From assembly GCA_013204985.1 (NCBI GenBank), contig JABMLG010000002.1, positions 558,001 through 622,000 of the forward strand: a stretch of DNA of 64,000 nt. The letters are read 5' to 3'. The notes under the pieces were generated by a model. The model was not told where the DNA came from and made no database searches. It worked only from the letters and a program-made list of their open reading frames with translations. The stretch comes from Microbacteriaceae bacterium VKM Ac-2855. GTDB taxonomy: Bacteria > Actinomycetota > Actinomycetes > Actinomycetales > Microbacteriaceae. The translations under genes were made by a program, and so were the position numbers. Of this stretch, positions 25,936 to 33,978 are shown one piece after another; position 1 is the first letter of the stretch; every line of letters begins with the position of its first letter.

Positions 25936-26196
25936 TTCTCTGAGCGAAACGATCGCCTCGCGGAGTCCAAGCCCACGGTCAGTCAATGCGTAGGCGCGGG
26001 TGTTGTGTCGAAGAGGGAGACGGAAGAGCACGCCAGCCGCTTCGAGCTCGCGCAGGCGGGTCGCAAGCTGATTCGTTCCCATTCCGAGTTCACGCTGAAG
26101 ATCGCCGTATCGCTGCGGCCCCTCGAGCAGTCGTTCCACGATGAGTAGTGCCCACCGCGGTCCAACAACGTCGAGAGCGGCGGCGAGGTCGCTCAC
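25855..26196 (-). CDS. HxlR-family transcriptional regulator, 3' end replaced
   Basis: Residues 1-90 form a complete HxlR winged helix: ALDVVGPRWALLIVERLLEG, YGDLQRELGMGTNQLATRL, then AYALTDRGLGLREAIVSLREW. The cysteine often found before ALDVVG is absent (MSDLAAALD). After about residue 90 the frame runs into recombinase DNA, giving a Pro/Ala-rich tail GADRPSATPARPPP that is not homologous to anything. The DNA-binding core should still work. GTG 26196 overlaps the stop of the VOC gene (GTGA at 26193-26196), so the two form an operon, and the regulator probably controls it. Confidence 0.75.
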   Translation of the reverse strand: MSDLAAALDVVGPRWALLIVERLLEGPQRYGDLQRELGMGTNQLATRLRELEAAGVLFRLPLRHNTRAYALTDRGLGLREAIVSLREWGAGADRPSATPARPPPTSAPMSSAA

Positions 26197-26597
26197 GACG
26201 ATGGATCGGCGTCCGGCTTCATCCAGAACGGCGAGTAGTGGTAGCCGTCCGGATCGTCGAACTGGCGCTGGTACATGAATGGGTAGTCATCGGTGTCACC
26301 GATCCGCCCGCCCGCTGCGGCGGCACGCTCGAGCATCTCATCGACCGCCTCGCGGCTGTCCAGGTCGAACGAAATCGTCACCTTCGAGGGCGTATCGGGC
26401 CCACCGACCAGGTCCTCGGTGGCGCCGACGCTCGCGTACATCTCGCGGCTGCCGAGCATGACGCATTGCTCGGGTGCGATCTCGAAGCACGAGACGTTGT
26501 GATCGGACATCTCGGCGTTGAGTTTCCAGCCGAGAGCGGTGTAGAAGGCGGTTGCGCGCTCGACGCTGGCGACCGGGCACGTGATGAAGAGGCTCAC
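26193..26597 (-). CDS. VOC (glyoxalase/bleomycin-resistance-like) family protein
   Basis: A 134-residue protein with two beta-alpha-beta-beta-beta modules: LFITCPVASVERATAFYTAL at the start and ISFDLDSREAVDEMLERAAA in the second half, ending in QFDDPDGYHYSPFWM. The ending resembles the YhdF/PhnB-like glyoxalase group that often follows HxlR or GntR regulators. The DPDG-H/Y-type metal site is only partly kept. Substrate unknown. GTG 26597 lies 7 nt after the -10 box of a good promoter (26605-26633), so the message is leaderless. The regulator gene is translationally coupled downstream. Confidence 0.8.
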   Translation of the reverse strand: MSLFITCPVASVERATAFYTALGWKLNAEMSDHNVSCFEIAPEQCVMLGSREMYASVGATEDLVGGPDTPSKVTISFDLDSREAVDEMLERAAAAGGRIGDTDDYPFMYQRQFDDPDGYHYSPFWMKPDADPSS

Positions 26598-26868
26598 GAC
26601 ACAGATACTTCTCAAATGAAAGGACCTTGTCAAGCAGCGGATGGTACGTCGGAGGTCGCGGCCCGCAGGGTCCCGTGGACTCGACGCGGTGAGTCTCCGA
26701 ATCGACCGGGAGACGATCAGGCTCCGCATCGCACCACGACGCCGAACCGGTGCCGCTCTGCACGGTTCGATCGCGAGGCGTCGGTGCGAGAACGAGCGCC
26801 TAGCGTTGTATCGGATGTCGGTGGTCACTCGTATCCTCGAAGCGGGGCTCACGGTGAGCGCGGGCTGA
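26598..26868. other. Divergent VOC/MFS intergenic region
   Basis: Apart from the VOC promoter at its left end, this 270-base stretch shows no gene or clear operator. TTGTAT (26806-26811) and TATCCT (26832-26837) could be MFS promoter elements, but their 20-bp spacing is poor. Confidence 0.35.
26605..26633 (-). promoter_or_regulatory. Sigma-70-type promoter of the VOC-hxlR operon
   Basis: On the minus strand a consensus TTGACA (26628-26633) is followed by a 17-bp spacer and AAGTAT (26605-26610). The GTG start is only 7 nt beyond the -10 box. It is one of the few perfect -35 hexamers in the window. Confidence 0.65.
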
Positions 26869-26898
26869 GAGGGAGTACAGATGGAGGGAGTACAGATG
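26869..26898 (+). repeat. 15-bp tandem duplication of the MFS ribosome-binding site and start codon
   Basis: GAGGGAGTACAGATG occurs twice without a gap (26869-26883 and 26884-26898). Each copy holds a GGGAG ribosome-binding site and an in-frame ATG (26881, 26896). Confidence 0.85.
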
Positions 26899-28362
26899 AG
26901 CGACGTCGACGCACGCACCTCGATGCGCCGGTTCGCGCACGTGCTCACGAACACGTTGATCGCGAACGTCACCACGAGCTTCCTCTGGTTCGCGCTCACG
27001 TTCTGGGTGTATCTTGAGACGCGCTCGCTGCTCGCAACGGGCGTCATCGGCGGCGCCTACATGTTGCTGGTCGCCGTGTTCGGCATGGTGTTCGGCACCA
27101 TCGTCGATCGGCATCGCAAGAAGCAGGTGATGCTGTACTCCAGCCTCGCCACTCTCGGCGCCTTCGTGTTCGCCGGCGGGCTCTTCCTTGCGGTGCCTGA
27201 GGCGGAGGTACTCAGTCTCGGCGGGCCGTGGTTCTGGGTCTTCAGCGGTGTGATCCTCGCCGGCGCGGTCGTTGAGAACCTGCGCAACATCGCCCTCTCC
27301 ACCACGGTGACTCTCCTCGTCCCCGTCGATCGCCACGCGAACGCGAACGGACTCGTGGGCGCTGTGCAGGGCATCGGCTTCCTCGTCACCAGCGTTTTCA
27401 GCGGTCTCGCGATCGGCTTCCTGGGGATGGGCCCGACGCTGCTCATCGCCATCGTCGTGACGGCGGCGGCGCTGGTGCACCTGGCATTCGTGCACATCCC
27501 CGAGGAACGCCCGAAGGCGCCCGCGAAAGCGCAACTCATCGACTTCCGGGGCAGCGCCGCGGCGATCCGCGTCGTGCCCGGACTGTTCGCGCTGATCATC
27601 TTCTCGACGTTCAACAACTTCATCGGCGGCGTCTACATGGCGCTGATGGACCCGTACGGCATCGAGATGTTCGGCGTGCAGCTCTGGGGCCTCGTGCTCG
27701 GCGTGTGCTCGTGCGGTTTCATCATCGGCGGAGTCGTCATCTCGCGGACGGGTCTTGGCACGAACCCGATCCGGACCCTGCTGCTCGCCGTCGCGGCGAT
27801 GGGCCTGCTCGGCGCGGTGTTCGCGCTGCGCGAGTGGTGGTGGCTCTACGCGGTAGGCATCCTCGCCTACATGGCGCTCGTCCCCATCGTCGAAGCGGCG
27901 GAACAGACCGTCATCCAACGGGTGGTTCCTTTCGAGACCCAGGGGAGGGTCTTCGGCGCCGCACAGGCCCTCGAATCAGCCGCGGCGCCGATCACCGCAT
28001 TCCTCATCGCTCCGCTGGCCGAGTTCGTCATCGTTCCCGCGATCGACTCGCCCGCCGGTGCCGAGCAATGGGGCTGGCTGCTCGGCGAAGGGCGGATGCG
28101 CGGCATCGCCTTCGTCTTCCTGCTCGCCGGCGCGATCATGATCGTCGTTGCCGGACTCGCCTTCCTCTCCCGCTCCTACAAGCGGGTCTCGGCAGAATTC
28201 GCTGCGCGTCCGGTCGGCGCGGTCGAAGGCCGCGCGGTCAAAGGCGACGCCGTCGTCGGCGACACCCCGGTCGAAGGCGACTCCGTCGTCCGCGACACTC
28301 CGGTCACTGCGGACGATGTCGATCCGGTTCGAAGTCGAACGACAGAGCGGGGCTCGCCCTAA
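26896..28362 (+). CDS. Major facilitator superfamily transporter
   Basis: A 488-residue protein with about 12 hydrophobic segments, starting after MSDVDARTSMRRFAHVLTNT. The loop GTIVDRHRKKQVML between helices 2 and 3 is the MFS motif A (normally GxLaDrxGrkxxl). The layout resembles the DHA3/MefA-like efflux branch, so export of drugs or metabolites is likely but the substrate is unknown. The cytoplasmic tail from about residue 440 is charged and semi-repetitive (KGDAVVGDTPV, EGDSVVRDTPV). Two equally good starts, 26881 and 26896, result from a 15-bp duplication; I use the inner one. The last codon overlaps the convergent DUF2277 gene end by 4 bp. Confidence 0.85.
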   Translation: MSDVDARTSMRRFAHVLTNTLIANVTTSFLWFALTFWVYLETRSLLATGVIGGAYMLLVAVFGMVFGTIVDRHRKKQVMLYSSLATLGAFVFAGGLFLAVPEAEVLSLGGPWFWVFSGVILAGAVVENLRNIALSTTVTLLVPVDRHANANGLVGAVQGIGFLVTSVFSGLAIGFLGMGPTLLIAIVVTAAALVHLAFVHIPEERPKAPAKAQLIDFRGSAAAIRVVPGLFALIIFSTFNNFIGGVYMALMDPYGIEMFGVQLWGLVLGVCSCGFIIGGVVISRTGLGTNPIRTLLLAVAAMGLLGAVFALREWWWLYAVGILAYMALVPIVEAAEQTVIQRVVPFETQGRVFGAAQALESAAAPITAFLIAPLAEFVIVPAIDSPAGAEQWGWLLGEGRMRGIAFVFLLAGAIMIVVAGLAFLSRSYKRVSAEFAARPVGAVEGRAVKGDAVVGDTPVEGDSVVRDTPVTADDVDPVRSRTTERGSP

Positions 28363-28631
28363 GCGGTCGCGAACCGTTTCGCCGAGCGCTCCTTCGCCTT
28401 CGCGGCCTCCTCTTCGCGGTCCTTCGGCGGCGCGGTGGTCACCAGATCCTCGAGCAGATGCCGGGTCAGGTGCGCGATCTCGGCGACGGCGTGATCGAAC
28501 ACGGCCTCGTTCGCCTTCGACGGCTTGGTCGAGCCGCTGATCTTGCGCACGTACTGCAGGGCGGCGGCATGAACTTCGTCATCGGTCGCCGCGGGTTCGA
28601 AATTATGAAGGACATGAATGCTTCGGCACAT
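28359..28631 (-). CDS. DUF2277 domain-containing protein
   Basis: A 90-residue soluble protein matching the DUF2277 pattern: MCRSIHVLHNFEPAATDDEV at the N-terminus, AALQYVRKISGSTKPSKANE in the centre, and a basic Lys/Glu/Ala-rich tail KDREEEAAKAKERS. Function is unknown; the KISG-TKPSKAN segment is the invariant core of the family. It is encoded alone and converges with the MFS gene. Confidence 0.88.
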   Translation of the reverse strand: MCRSIHVLHNFEPAATDDEVHAAALQYVRKISGSTKPSKANEAVFDHAVAEIAHLTRHLLEDLVTTAPPKDREEEAAKAKERSAKRFATA

Positions 28632-28716
28632 GCCGAGAGGCTAACCCCGCGTCACGGCGCTCGACAAGGCATCGCGAGCGGGGGAGTGACGGCCCCGCCC
28701 GCGACGGTCGATCGGA

Positions 28717-29220
28717 TCAACGGGTCGGGTCATCCGGCCAGTGGCAGACCAGCACCATAGTGCTCTTGTAGAAGACGGTCCTCGCGTCCGCCTCCGCCTG
28801 CCACACCTCGGTGCCATCCGGCAGATACGTGATCTCGCTGGCGGCATCCGTCCCCGGAGCGAGACAGCGACCCGGCTCGGTGTACCGCTTGGGCGAATTC
28901 GGCGCGTACCAGTCGCCCTTCACGCCCTCCTCCGTGCCGGGGACGAACGAGGGGATGCCCGAGAAATAACACACCAGCGTCAGCGAGTTGCCGACGCGCT
29001 TGTAGACGTAGTCGTCGGTGCCGAGGCTGACATCGGGCCCGCCGGACAGGAGAGCACCGTAGTAGCAGCTCTGCGTATTGCTGATCTGACCGACCAGAGA
29101 GGGATCATCGAGATTGGCGCCGGCATTGTGATCAGCGAGAGCGGGCGTCGCGAGAGCGAAAGCCAACCCTCCTACCGCCACCAGTGACGCGAGGATATGC
29201 GAACGACGTTTCGTTTTCAC
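28717..29220 (-). CDS. Secreted protein of unknown function
   Basis: A 167-residue exported protein. The N-terminus MKTKRRSHILASLVAVGGLA leads into a hydrophobic core ending ATPALA-DH, a clear signal-peptidase I site at about 29-30. The mature part has cysteines in SCYYGALL, LVCYFSG, GRCLAPG and LVCHWPD that could form two disulfides. I recognise no family. It stands alone on the minus strand with about 85 bp before the DUF2277 start. Confidence 0.7.
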   Translation of the reverse strand: MKTKRRSHILASLVAVGGLAFALATPALADHNAGANLDDPSLVGQISNTQSCYYGALLSGGPDVSLGTDDYVYKRVGNSLTLVCYFSGIPSFVPGTEEGVKGDWYAPNSPKRYTEPGRCLAPGTDAASEITYLPDGTEVWQAEADARTVFYKSTMVLVCHWPDDPTR

Positions 29221-29340
29221 GTGCGGGCCCCTTACTTCGTTGTAGAGAAAGCCCTGAAAATACCACCAGGAATCACGCAGCGGCAGCCCCGCATTCGGCC
29301 AGGTTCTCGCGCTTCCCCGAGGGAGAGGACGAGGCCTCGG

Positions 29341-29598
29341 TCAGAGGCTTCCCGGGGGCACTACGCCGGTCTCATCCGTCTCAACGGCCGCCCGCATCGG
29401 CTGCGCCGGGCCGGAACGTCGCGGCTCGCCTGTCGCATGCAGGATGTCGTCGATCTGATCGACGACGTGCTGCGCGAAACCGCGATCGATCGCGCCCGGC
29501 TCCTCGAGCGCGAGCAGGAGGGCGTGCAACACTCCGGCCGTAGCCGACGATGGCGGGGCACTTCCGCTCCCCGAGATCCGTCGAACGTTCGTGTACAC
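29341..29598 (-). CDS. Small hypothetical protein
   Basis: An 85-residue open frame with strong third-position G/C bias. The central block VLHALLLALEEPGAID then RGFAQHVVDQIDDILHATG is predicted helical; the tail is Pro/Gly-rich. No family is recognised, and the first 20 residues look disordered, so the real start may be internal. The lack of a clear ribosome-binding site keeps confidence moderate. Confidence 0.5.
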   Translation of the reverse strand: MYTNVRRISGSGSAPPSSATAGVLHALLLALEEPGAIDRGFAQHVVDQIDDILHATGEPRRSGPAQPMRAAVETDETGVVPPGSL

Positions 29599-29695
29599 GC
29601 TGCGGCCCCCGCCTTCGATGTGAACGGCCCGAAACTATCAAGGCGCGACGCGCGCAGGTACCCCGCTTTCGTGCCTCCGCCGCCGCATCCGCACC

Positions 29696-30265
29696 TCAGA
29701 GGCCGGCGATCAGTGCATCCCTCAGCCGCGGACTCAACTCGGCGGGTACCTCGACCTCCACGCCGAGAGCCTGAACAGCGCGACTGTAATAGTTTCGGGC
29801 TGCGGCGCAGATAGCGATGTCGACGATCTCCCGGTCGGTGAATCCTGCGTTCCGCAAAGGGAGCGCGTCGCGGTCCGTCATCGAGGACGCGTCCGCGCTG
29901 ACGTTCTCGGCGAAGATCATCATGACCACCTCAGCCGGGCTCAGCTCGGCATCGCGGTAATCCTCCGCCACCCGCTCCAGCTGTTCCTCGCTGAAGATCG
30001 CCAGCGACTTCGTGCCGTGAGCGAGTCGGCAGTGCTTCGATCGAGCCCCGCGGGCGGCCGCGAGGGTGACCAGTTCGTAACGGCGCGCTCCCATCGGTCG
30101 GGCGATGGCAGAGATCAGCTGCTCCCACGCGAGGTAGGCCTCGGGATTCAGCGCGAGCACTTTCGTGTGCGCTGCCACGAAGCCGTGCTCGTGAACGTCG
30201 CCCGCGTAGATGTCGGCGATCATTCCCGTCGCCTCATCCTCGGGCACGGCTCGGATGATGCTCAT
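29696..30265 (-). CDS. Carboxymuconolactone decarboxylase / peroxidase-related (AhpD-like) protein
   Basis: A 189-residue all-helical protein of the CMD/AhpD superfamily. The active-site region reads GARSKHCRLAHG: it has one cysteine and the following histidine but not the full CxxC, as in the peroxidase-related subgroup, so classic AhpD peroxidase-reductase activity is doubtful. The C-terminal half (AAARNYYSRAVQALG) is the second helical repeat. ATG 30265 is chosen as the start of the conserved region MSIIRAVPEDE; an ATG 18 nt upstream is possible. No redox partners are adjacent. Confidence 0.78.
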   Translation of the reverse strand: MSIIRAVPEDEATGMIADIYAGDVHEHGFVAAHTKVLALNPEAYLAWEQLISAIARPMGARRYELVTLAAARGARSKHCRLAHGTKSLAIFSEEQLERVAEDYRDAELSPAEVVMMIFAENVSADASSMTDRDALPLRNAGFTDREIVDIAICAAARNYYSRAVQALGVEVEVPAELSPRLRDALIAGL

Positions 30266-30567
30266 GCTGGCGCCTTCTCGCATCGAATGCGCCCAGCGTG
30301 TCACTGAGGCGACGGATACGGAAGAGGGTTCGCCCTGATCCTCGCGGCAACGACGCTGCGCACAAGAACCGTCGCTGGTAGAACCGCGGTCGATGCTGCA
30401 GAACCGGCGGCCACGACGACCTCCGCCGGGGCAGTCGTCCTCAGGCAGTGCCCGACGGATGGCCGCGGACCGAGGGCTGTGGGTTCTCACAACAGCGACC
30501 GCGGATGCACACGCGGTGTTCACACCACGTCAATCCGGCGGACGGGTGAGCGGGCGAGCATCGTCGG
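30266..30567. other. Intergenic gap without recognisable features
   Basis: About 300 bases between divergent genes. I find no open frame with coding bias, no hairpin and no clear promoter element beyond scattered TAnnnT sequences. Confidence 0.4.
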
Positions 30568-30873
30568 ATGATCACACTCTCGGCGACTGTCCGATCCGTG
30601 GGCGCGCCCGAACTCGGCCGGGTCGAGCGGCGCCTGCGCGCTCTGCGCAGCGCGAGGACGCCCAACGGCTCGCTGATCGTGCTGGTGCCGTTCGCTGGCG
30701 CGGTCGTGGTGCGGACCGATGCATCGACGATCCGCATCGAGCTCCCTCCGCACACGACCGTCGCCCTGCCGGCGGCCGTTGCCGCACTCGACGGGGTGAT
30801 CCGAGCCGACGGCTCGAGCGAGCGTGTCGCGATCACCTGGACGACGGTCGACGAAGCCCTCACGGTCCGCTGA
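30568..30873 (+). CDS. Hypothetical protein, 101 residues
   Basis: A small predicted alpha-beta protein (SATVRSVGAPELGRVERRLR, then SLIVLVPFAGAVVVRTD, TIRIELPPHTTVALP and ALDGVIRADGSSERVAITWT) with coding bias throughout. I do not recognise a family; the strand-rich middle resembles small binding domains but no motif stands out. It ends about 50 bases before ppk2, so co-transcription is possible, although ppk2 seems to have its own leaderless promoter. Confidence 0.55.
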   Translation: MITLSATVRSVGAPELGRVERRLRALRSARTPNGSLIVLVPFAGAVVVRTDASTIRIELPPHTTVALPAAVAALDGVIRADGSSERVAITWTTVDEALTVR

Positions 30874-30924
30874 CGACACCTGCCGTTCACCGTTGCGTCG
30901 CCGGGGCCGCGTAGCGTCGCGCAG

Positions 30925-31872
30925 GTGAACCTCCCGCTTTCTGCCTCCGAGATCGACAACGCACTCATCGCCGACGGATCCCGCACCGATCACGGGCTCT
31001 CCGTGCTCGACATCGACGACGACGACCCGGTGCTGCTGCGTCGCGACGGCTCGGCGGTCGACACCTGGCGCGAGGGGTACCCCTATTCCGAGCGGATGGA
31101 TCGCGACGAGTACGACGCCGGCAAGCGACTCCTGCAGATCGAGCTGCTGAAGCTGCAGAACTGGATCAAGAAGAACGGCCGTCGCCTCGTGATCGTCTTC
31201 GAGGGCCGCGACGCCGCAGGCAAGGGCGGCACGATCAAGCGGTTCACCGAGCACCTCAATCCGCGGGGAGCACGGGTGGTGGCGCTCGAGAAGCCCAGCG
31301 AGCGCGAGTCGACGCAGTGGTACTTCCAGCGCTACGTTCAGCATCTGCCGGCCGCCGGCGAGATCGTGCTCTTCGATCGCAGCTGGTACAACCGCGCAGG
31401 GGTCGAGCGGGTGATGGGTTTCTGCACCGATGAGCAGTACGCGGAGTTCATCCGGCAGGCGCCGCTCTTCGAGAGCATGCTCACCGGCGACGGCATCGAC
31501 CTGATCAAGCTGTGGTTCTCGGTCTCGGCCGAGGAGCAGAAGACGCGGTTCGCGATCCGGCTGGTCGATCCGGTGCGGCAGTGGAAGCTCTCGCCGATGG
31601 ACCTCGCGAGTCTCGACAAGTGGCAGGACTACACCGCGGCGAAGGAGGCCATGTTCGCCGCCACAGACACCGCCGACGCGCCGTGGACCGTCGTGAAGAG
31701 CAACGACAAGAAGCGGGCCCGACTCGAAGCCATGCGTTTCGTGCTCAGCCGCTACGACTACGACGATCGCGACGAGGAGATCGCCGGGGCGTTCGGCGCC
31801 GGGTTGGTAGACGGCAACATCGTCGGATCAGCGGCGGACGTCTACGAGCGCGGCGAGCATCCGGTACGGTAG
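30925..31872 (+). CDS. ppk2: Polyphosphate kinase 2
   Basis: A 315-residue PPK2-family kinase that moves phosphate between polyphosphate and nucleotides. Walker A GRDAAGKGG (about 94-102), the lid-region KPSERESTQWYFQRY and Walker B LFDRSWYNRAGVERVMGF are all intact. It has a single PPK2 domain with an N-terminal extension of about 55 residues, typical of the one-domain classes; direction (ATP/GTP synthesis or use) cannot be told. GTG 30925 follows TAGCGT (30912-30917) by 7 nt, a leaderless start. GTTCACCGTTG at 30885 is a weak PHO-box-like half-site, which would suit a phosphate-regulated gene, but this is tentative. Confidence 0.92.
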   Translation: MNLPLSASEIDNALIADGSRTDHGLSVLDIDDDDPVLLRRDGSAVDTWREGYPYSERMDRDEYDAGKRLLQIELLKLQNWIKKNGRRLVIVFEGRDAAGKGGTIKRFTEHLNPRGARVVALEKPSERESTQWYFQRYVQHLPAAGEIVLFDRSWYNRAGVERVMGFCTDEQYAEFIRQAPLFESMLTGDGIDLIKLWFSVSAEEQKTRFAIRLVDPVRQWKLSPMDLASLDKWQDYTAAKEAMFAATDTADAPWTVVKSNDKKRARLEAMRFVLSRYDYDDRDEEIAGAFGAGLVDGNIVGSAADVYERGEHPVR

Positions 31873-31900
31873 CGGCGATCCGACCGGGGGGAGGGACGGA

Positions 31901-32635
31901 ATGGGGATGCAGGAAAAACACGAGGGCGTGCACCTGCGCTGGCTGGCTCTTGACGAGCTCGCCTTCGAGCCGCGCGAGATGCTGCCGCTGCTGAGCGATG
32001 CCGAGCGGGCGCGCTTCGCCACGACCGTGCATCCGCATCTCGCCGAGCGCTTCGTCGTCGGACGGGTCCTGGTGCGCATCCTGATCGCCGAACTGACCGG
32101 ATTCCACGCCGGGGACATCACGGTGAGTGCACGCTGCCCGGACTGCGGCGGACCGCACGGCAGGCCCGAACCGAGCACGCCCGACGGGTTGCTGCCGGAC
32201 CTCTCGGTGAGCATCGCGCACTGCGCGTCAGCGGTCGTCGCCGCGGCGAGTTGGGACGGAGCCGTCGGGGTCGACGTGGAGCCCGTCGGAATCACGGCGG
32301 AGCGTGCCGGCGCGATCACGCAGGTCGCGGGAGCCCCGTTCAGCGATTCGCTGCGCCCGGCGGATCCGTTGCTGCACTGGACGCGCGTCGAGGCGGCGGT
32401 GAAAGCCGACGGTCGAGGTCTGCGAGTGGACCCGCGCCGCGTGCGCATCCACGAACTCGCGGGTCGGGCCCAGGCGCGGATCGATGCTCCCGAGGGGGAG
32501 CGCCGATTCCGGCTCGCCGAGCCACGGCTGCATCCGTCGTTGCAGGTCAGCGTCGCTCTCGGCTCGGACGAACGCGCCGGAGTCACCCTCGGCTGGCGCC
32601 GCGAGAACGACCTCTCGGCGGCGGTCACCGGCTGA
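31901..32635 (+). CDS. 4'-phosphopantetheinyl transferase (Sfp type)
   Basis: A 244-residue enzyme that attaches the phosphopantetheine arm of CoA to carrier-protein serines. Diagnostic motifs are LSVSIAHCASAVVAA, GVDVEPV (metal-binding Asp and Glu) and WTRVEAAVKADGRGL (the WxxxEAxxK signature). An N-terminal CPDCGGPHGRP segment resembles the zinc-like motif seen in some Sfp homologues. The start ATG 31901 follows GGGGGAGGGA; ATG 31907 is possible. It faces the M1 peptidase and Pls/PosA NRPS genes end-on, and the PCP domain of that NRPS is its obvious client. Confidence 0.88.
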   Translation: MGMQEKHEGVHLRWLALDELAFEPREMLPLLSDAERARFATTVHPHLAERFVVGRVLVRILIAELTGFHAGDITVSARCPDCGGPHGRPEPSTPDGLLPDLSVSIAHCASAVVAAASWDGAVGVDVEPVGITAERAGAITQVAGAPFSDSLRPADPLLHWTRVEAAVKADGRGLRVDPRRVRIHELAGRAQARIDAPEGERRFRLAEPRLHPSLQVSVALGSDERAGVTLGWRRENDLSAAVTG

Positions 32636-32652
32636 ACCCGGCGGTCGAAACG

Positions 32653-33978
32653 CTACTTCGGGAAAGACGGCAGCGACACGGAGTCGAGCCACTCCTCGAA
32701 GAGGGGGGTGAGATCGGATGCGGTGTAGGCCTGCGCGTGCCGGCGGAAGTCGTCCGTCGTCGCGGTGCGGTACTGCCAGCGCCGGGTCCAGTCGCGCAGC
32801 ATCGTGAAGAAATCCGCGTCGCCCAGCGCGACCCGCACGGCGTGCACGGTCAGGGCGCCGCGTTTGTAGACGCGGTCGTCGAACATGTCGGCGGGCCCCG
32901 GGTCGCTCAACAACAGGTCCTTGCGACCGAACCGCATCGCGAGGTGGTGCCGATGCGCCATCGCCGCAGCGGAGGGCCCTCCGGACTCCTCCGACCACAA
33001 CCACTCCGCGTAGCAGGCGAAGCCCTCGTTCAACCAGATGTGCCGCCACTCGGGGATCCCGACGCTGTTGCCGAACCACTGGTGGGCGAGCTCGTGGGCG
33101 ATGAGGCGTTCTGATCCGCCGCGCCCATCGGCATGGTTGCTGCCGTAGATCGCCATGCCCTGTGCCTCGAGAGGGATCTCCAGCTCGTCGGCGGTGACGA
33201 CGACGGTGTAGCGGTCGAACGGATACGGGCCGAAGCGATCCTCGAAGTAGCGCATCATCGCATCGATCACGGCGAAGTCGTGCCGCACCCGTGCCTCGGC
33301 GACGATCGGGTAGGCGATGACACCGTCGATGCCACCGGCTTCGAGCGGCGCACGGGTGTAGCGGCCGATCTGCACCGTCGCGAGGTAGGCGGCGGTCGGC
33401 TGCGGTTGCTCGAACAACCAGGTGCCGCGGCCCGAGCGGCGCGTGTGCTCGATCAGCACACCGTTGCAGACCACCGTGTACAGCTCTTCGGTGGTGACAC
33501 GGATGCGGTACCGCGCCTTGTCAGCGGGGGTGTCGTTGCAGGGGAACCATGTCGAGGATCCGCTCGGCTGCGAAGCTACGAGCACGCCGTCCTCGAGTTC
33601 CTCCCAGCCGAGCTCGCCCCAGAAGCTCGCGCGCGGTGCGGGGGAGCCGGAGTAGTCGACGGCGATCGTGAACGTCGCGCCCGGGGCGATCGGTTCGGCC
33701 GGGGTGATGATGAGCTTGTGCGCGCTCTGGCGGAACTTGGTGCCTTTCAGCCCGTTGACCCTGACCTTCGATACCCGGAGCCCGGAGAGGTCGAGGCTGA
33801 AGCGTCGCAGTGCCTGGGTGCTCGTGGCGTAGAGGTGTGCTTCTCCTTCGAGACGATTGCCCGCCACGCGATAGTCGAGTTCGATGTCGTACTGCTGCAC
33901 GCGGTAGCCGCCGTTGCCGACGGTGGGGAGGTACGGGTCGCCGGCCGACTCCGAGCCGACCGCGACGAGGTTCGCCAC
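32653..33978 (-). CDS. M1 family zinc metallopeptidase
   Basis: A 441-residue aminopeptidase-type protein with the N-terminal beta saddle and the catalytic domain of M1 enzymes. The zinc site HELAHQWFGN lies near residue 290, followed 18 residues later by the third ligand Glu in WLNEGFACYAEW. The exopeptidase motif GAMEN is degenerate (LEAQGMAIYGSN), as in the shorter M1 subgroup lacking the C-terminal helical domain. No signal peptide is visible. GTG 33978 directly follows the TAG of the NRPS gene, so the two are one transcript. A role in trimming, resisting or recycling the peptide product is possible inference. Confidence 0.88.
   Translation of the reverse strand: MANLVAVGSESAGDPYLPTVGNGGYRVQQYDIELDYRVAGNRLEGEAHLYATSTQALRRFSLDLSGLRVSKVRVNGLKGTKFRQSAHKLIITPAEPIAPGATFTIAVDYSGSPAPRASFWGELGWEELEDGVLVASQPSGSSTWFPCNDTPADKARYRIRVTTEELYTVVCNGVLIEHTRRSGRGTWLFEQPQPTAAYLATVQIGRYTRAPLEAGGIDGVIAYPIVAEARVRHDFAVIDAMMRYFEDRFGPYPFDRYTVVVTADELEIPLEAQGMAIYGSNHADGRGGSERLIAHELAHQWFGNSVGIPEWRHIWLNEGFACYAEWLWSEESGGPSAAAMAHRHHLAMRFGRKDLLLSDPGPADMFDDRVYKRGALTVHAVRVALGDADFFTMLRDWTRRWQYRTATTDDFRRHAQAYTASDLTPLFEEWLDSVSLPSFPK

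Noticed and set aside
30393-30914. Plus-strand open frame overlapping the 101-residue hypothetical gene
   Set aside because: Arg/Pro-rich composition typical of an off-frame reading; the overlapping gene in the other frame has better codon bias.
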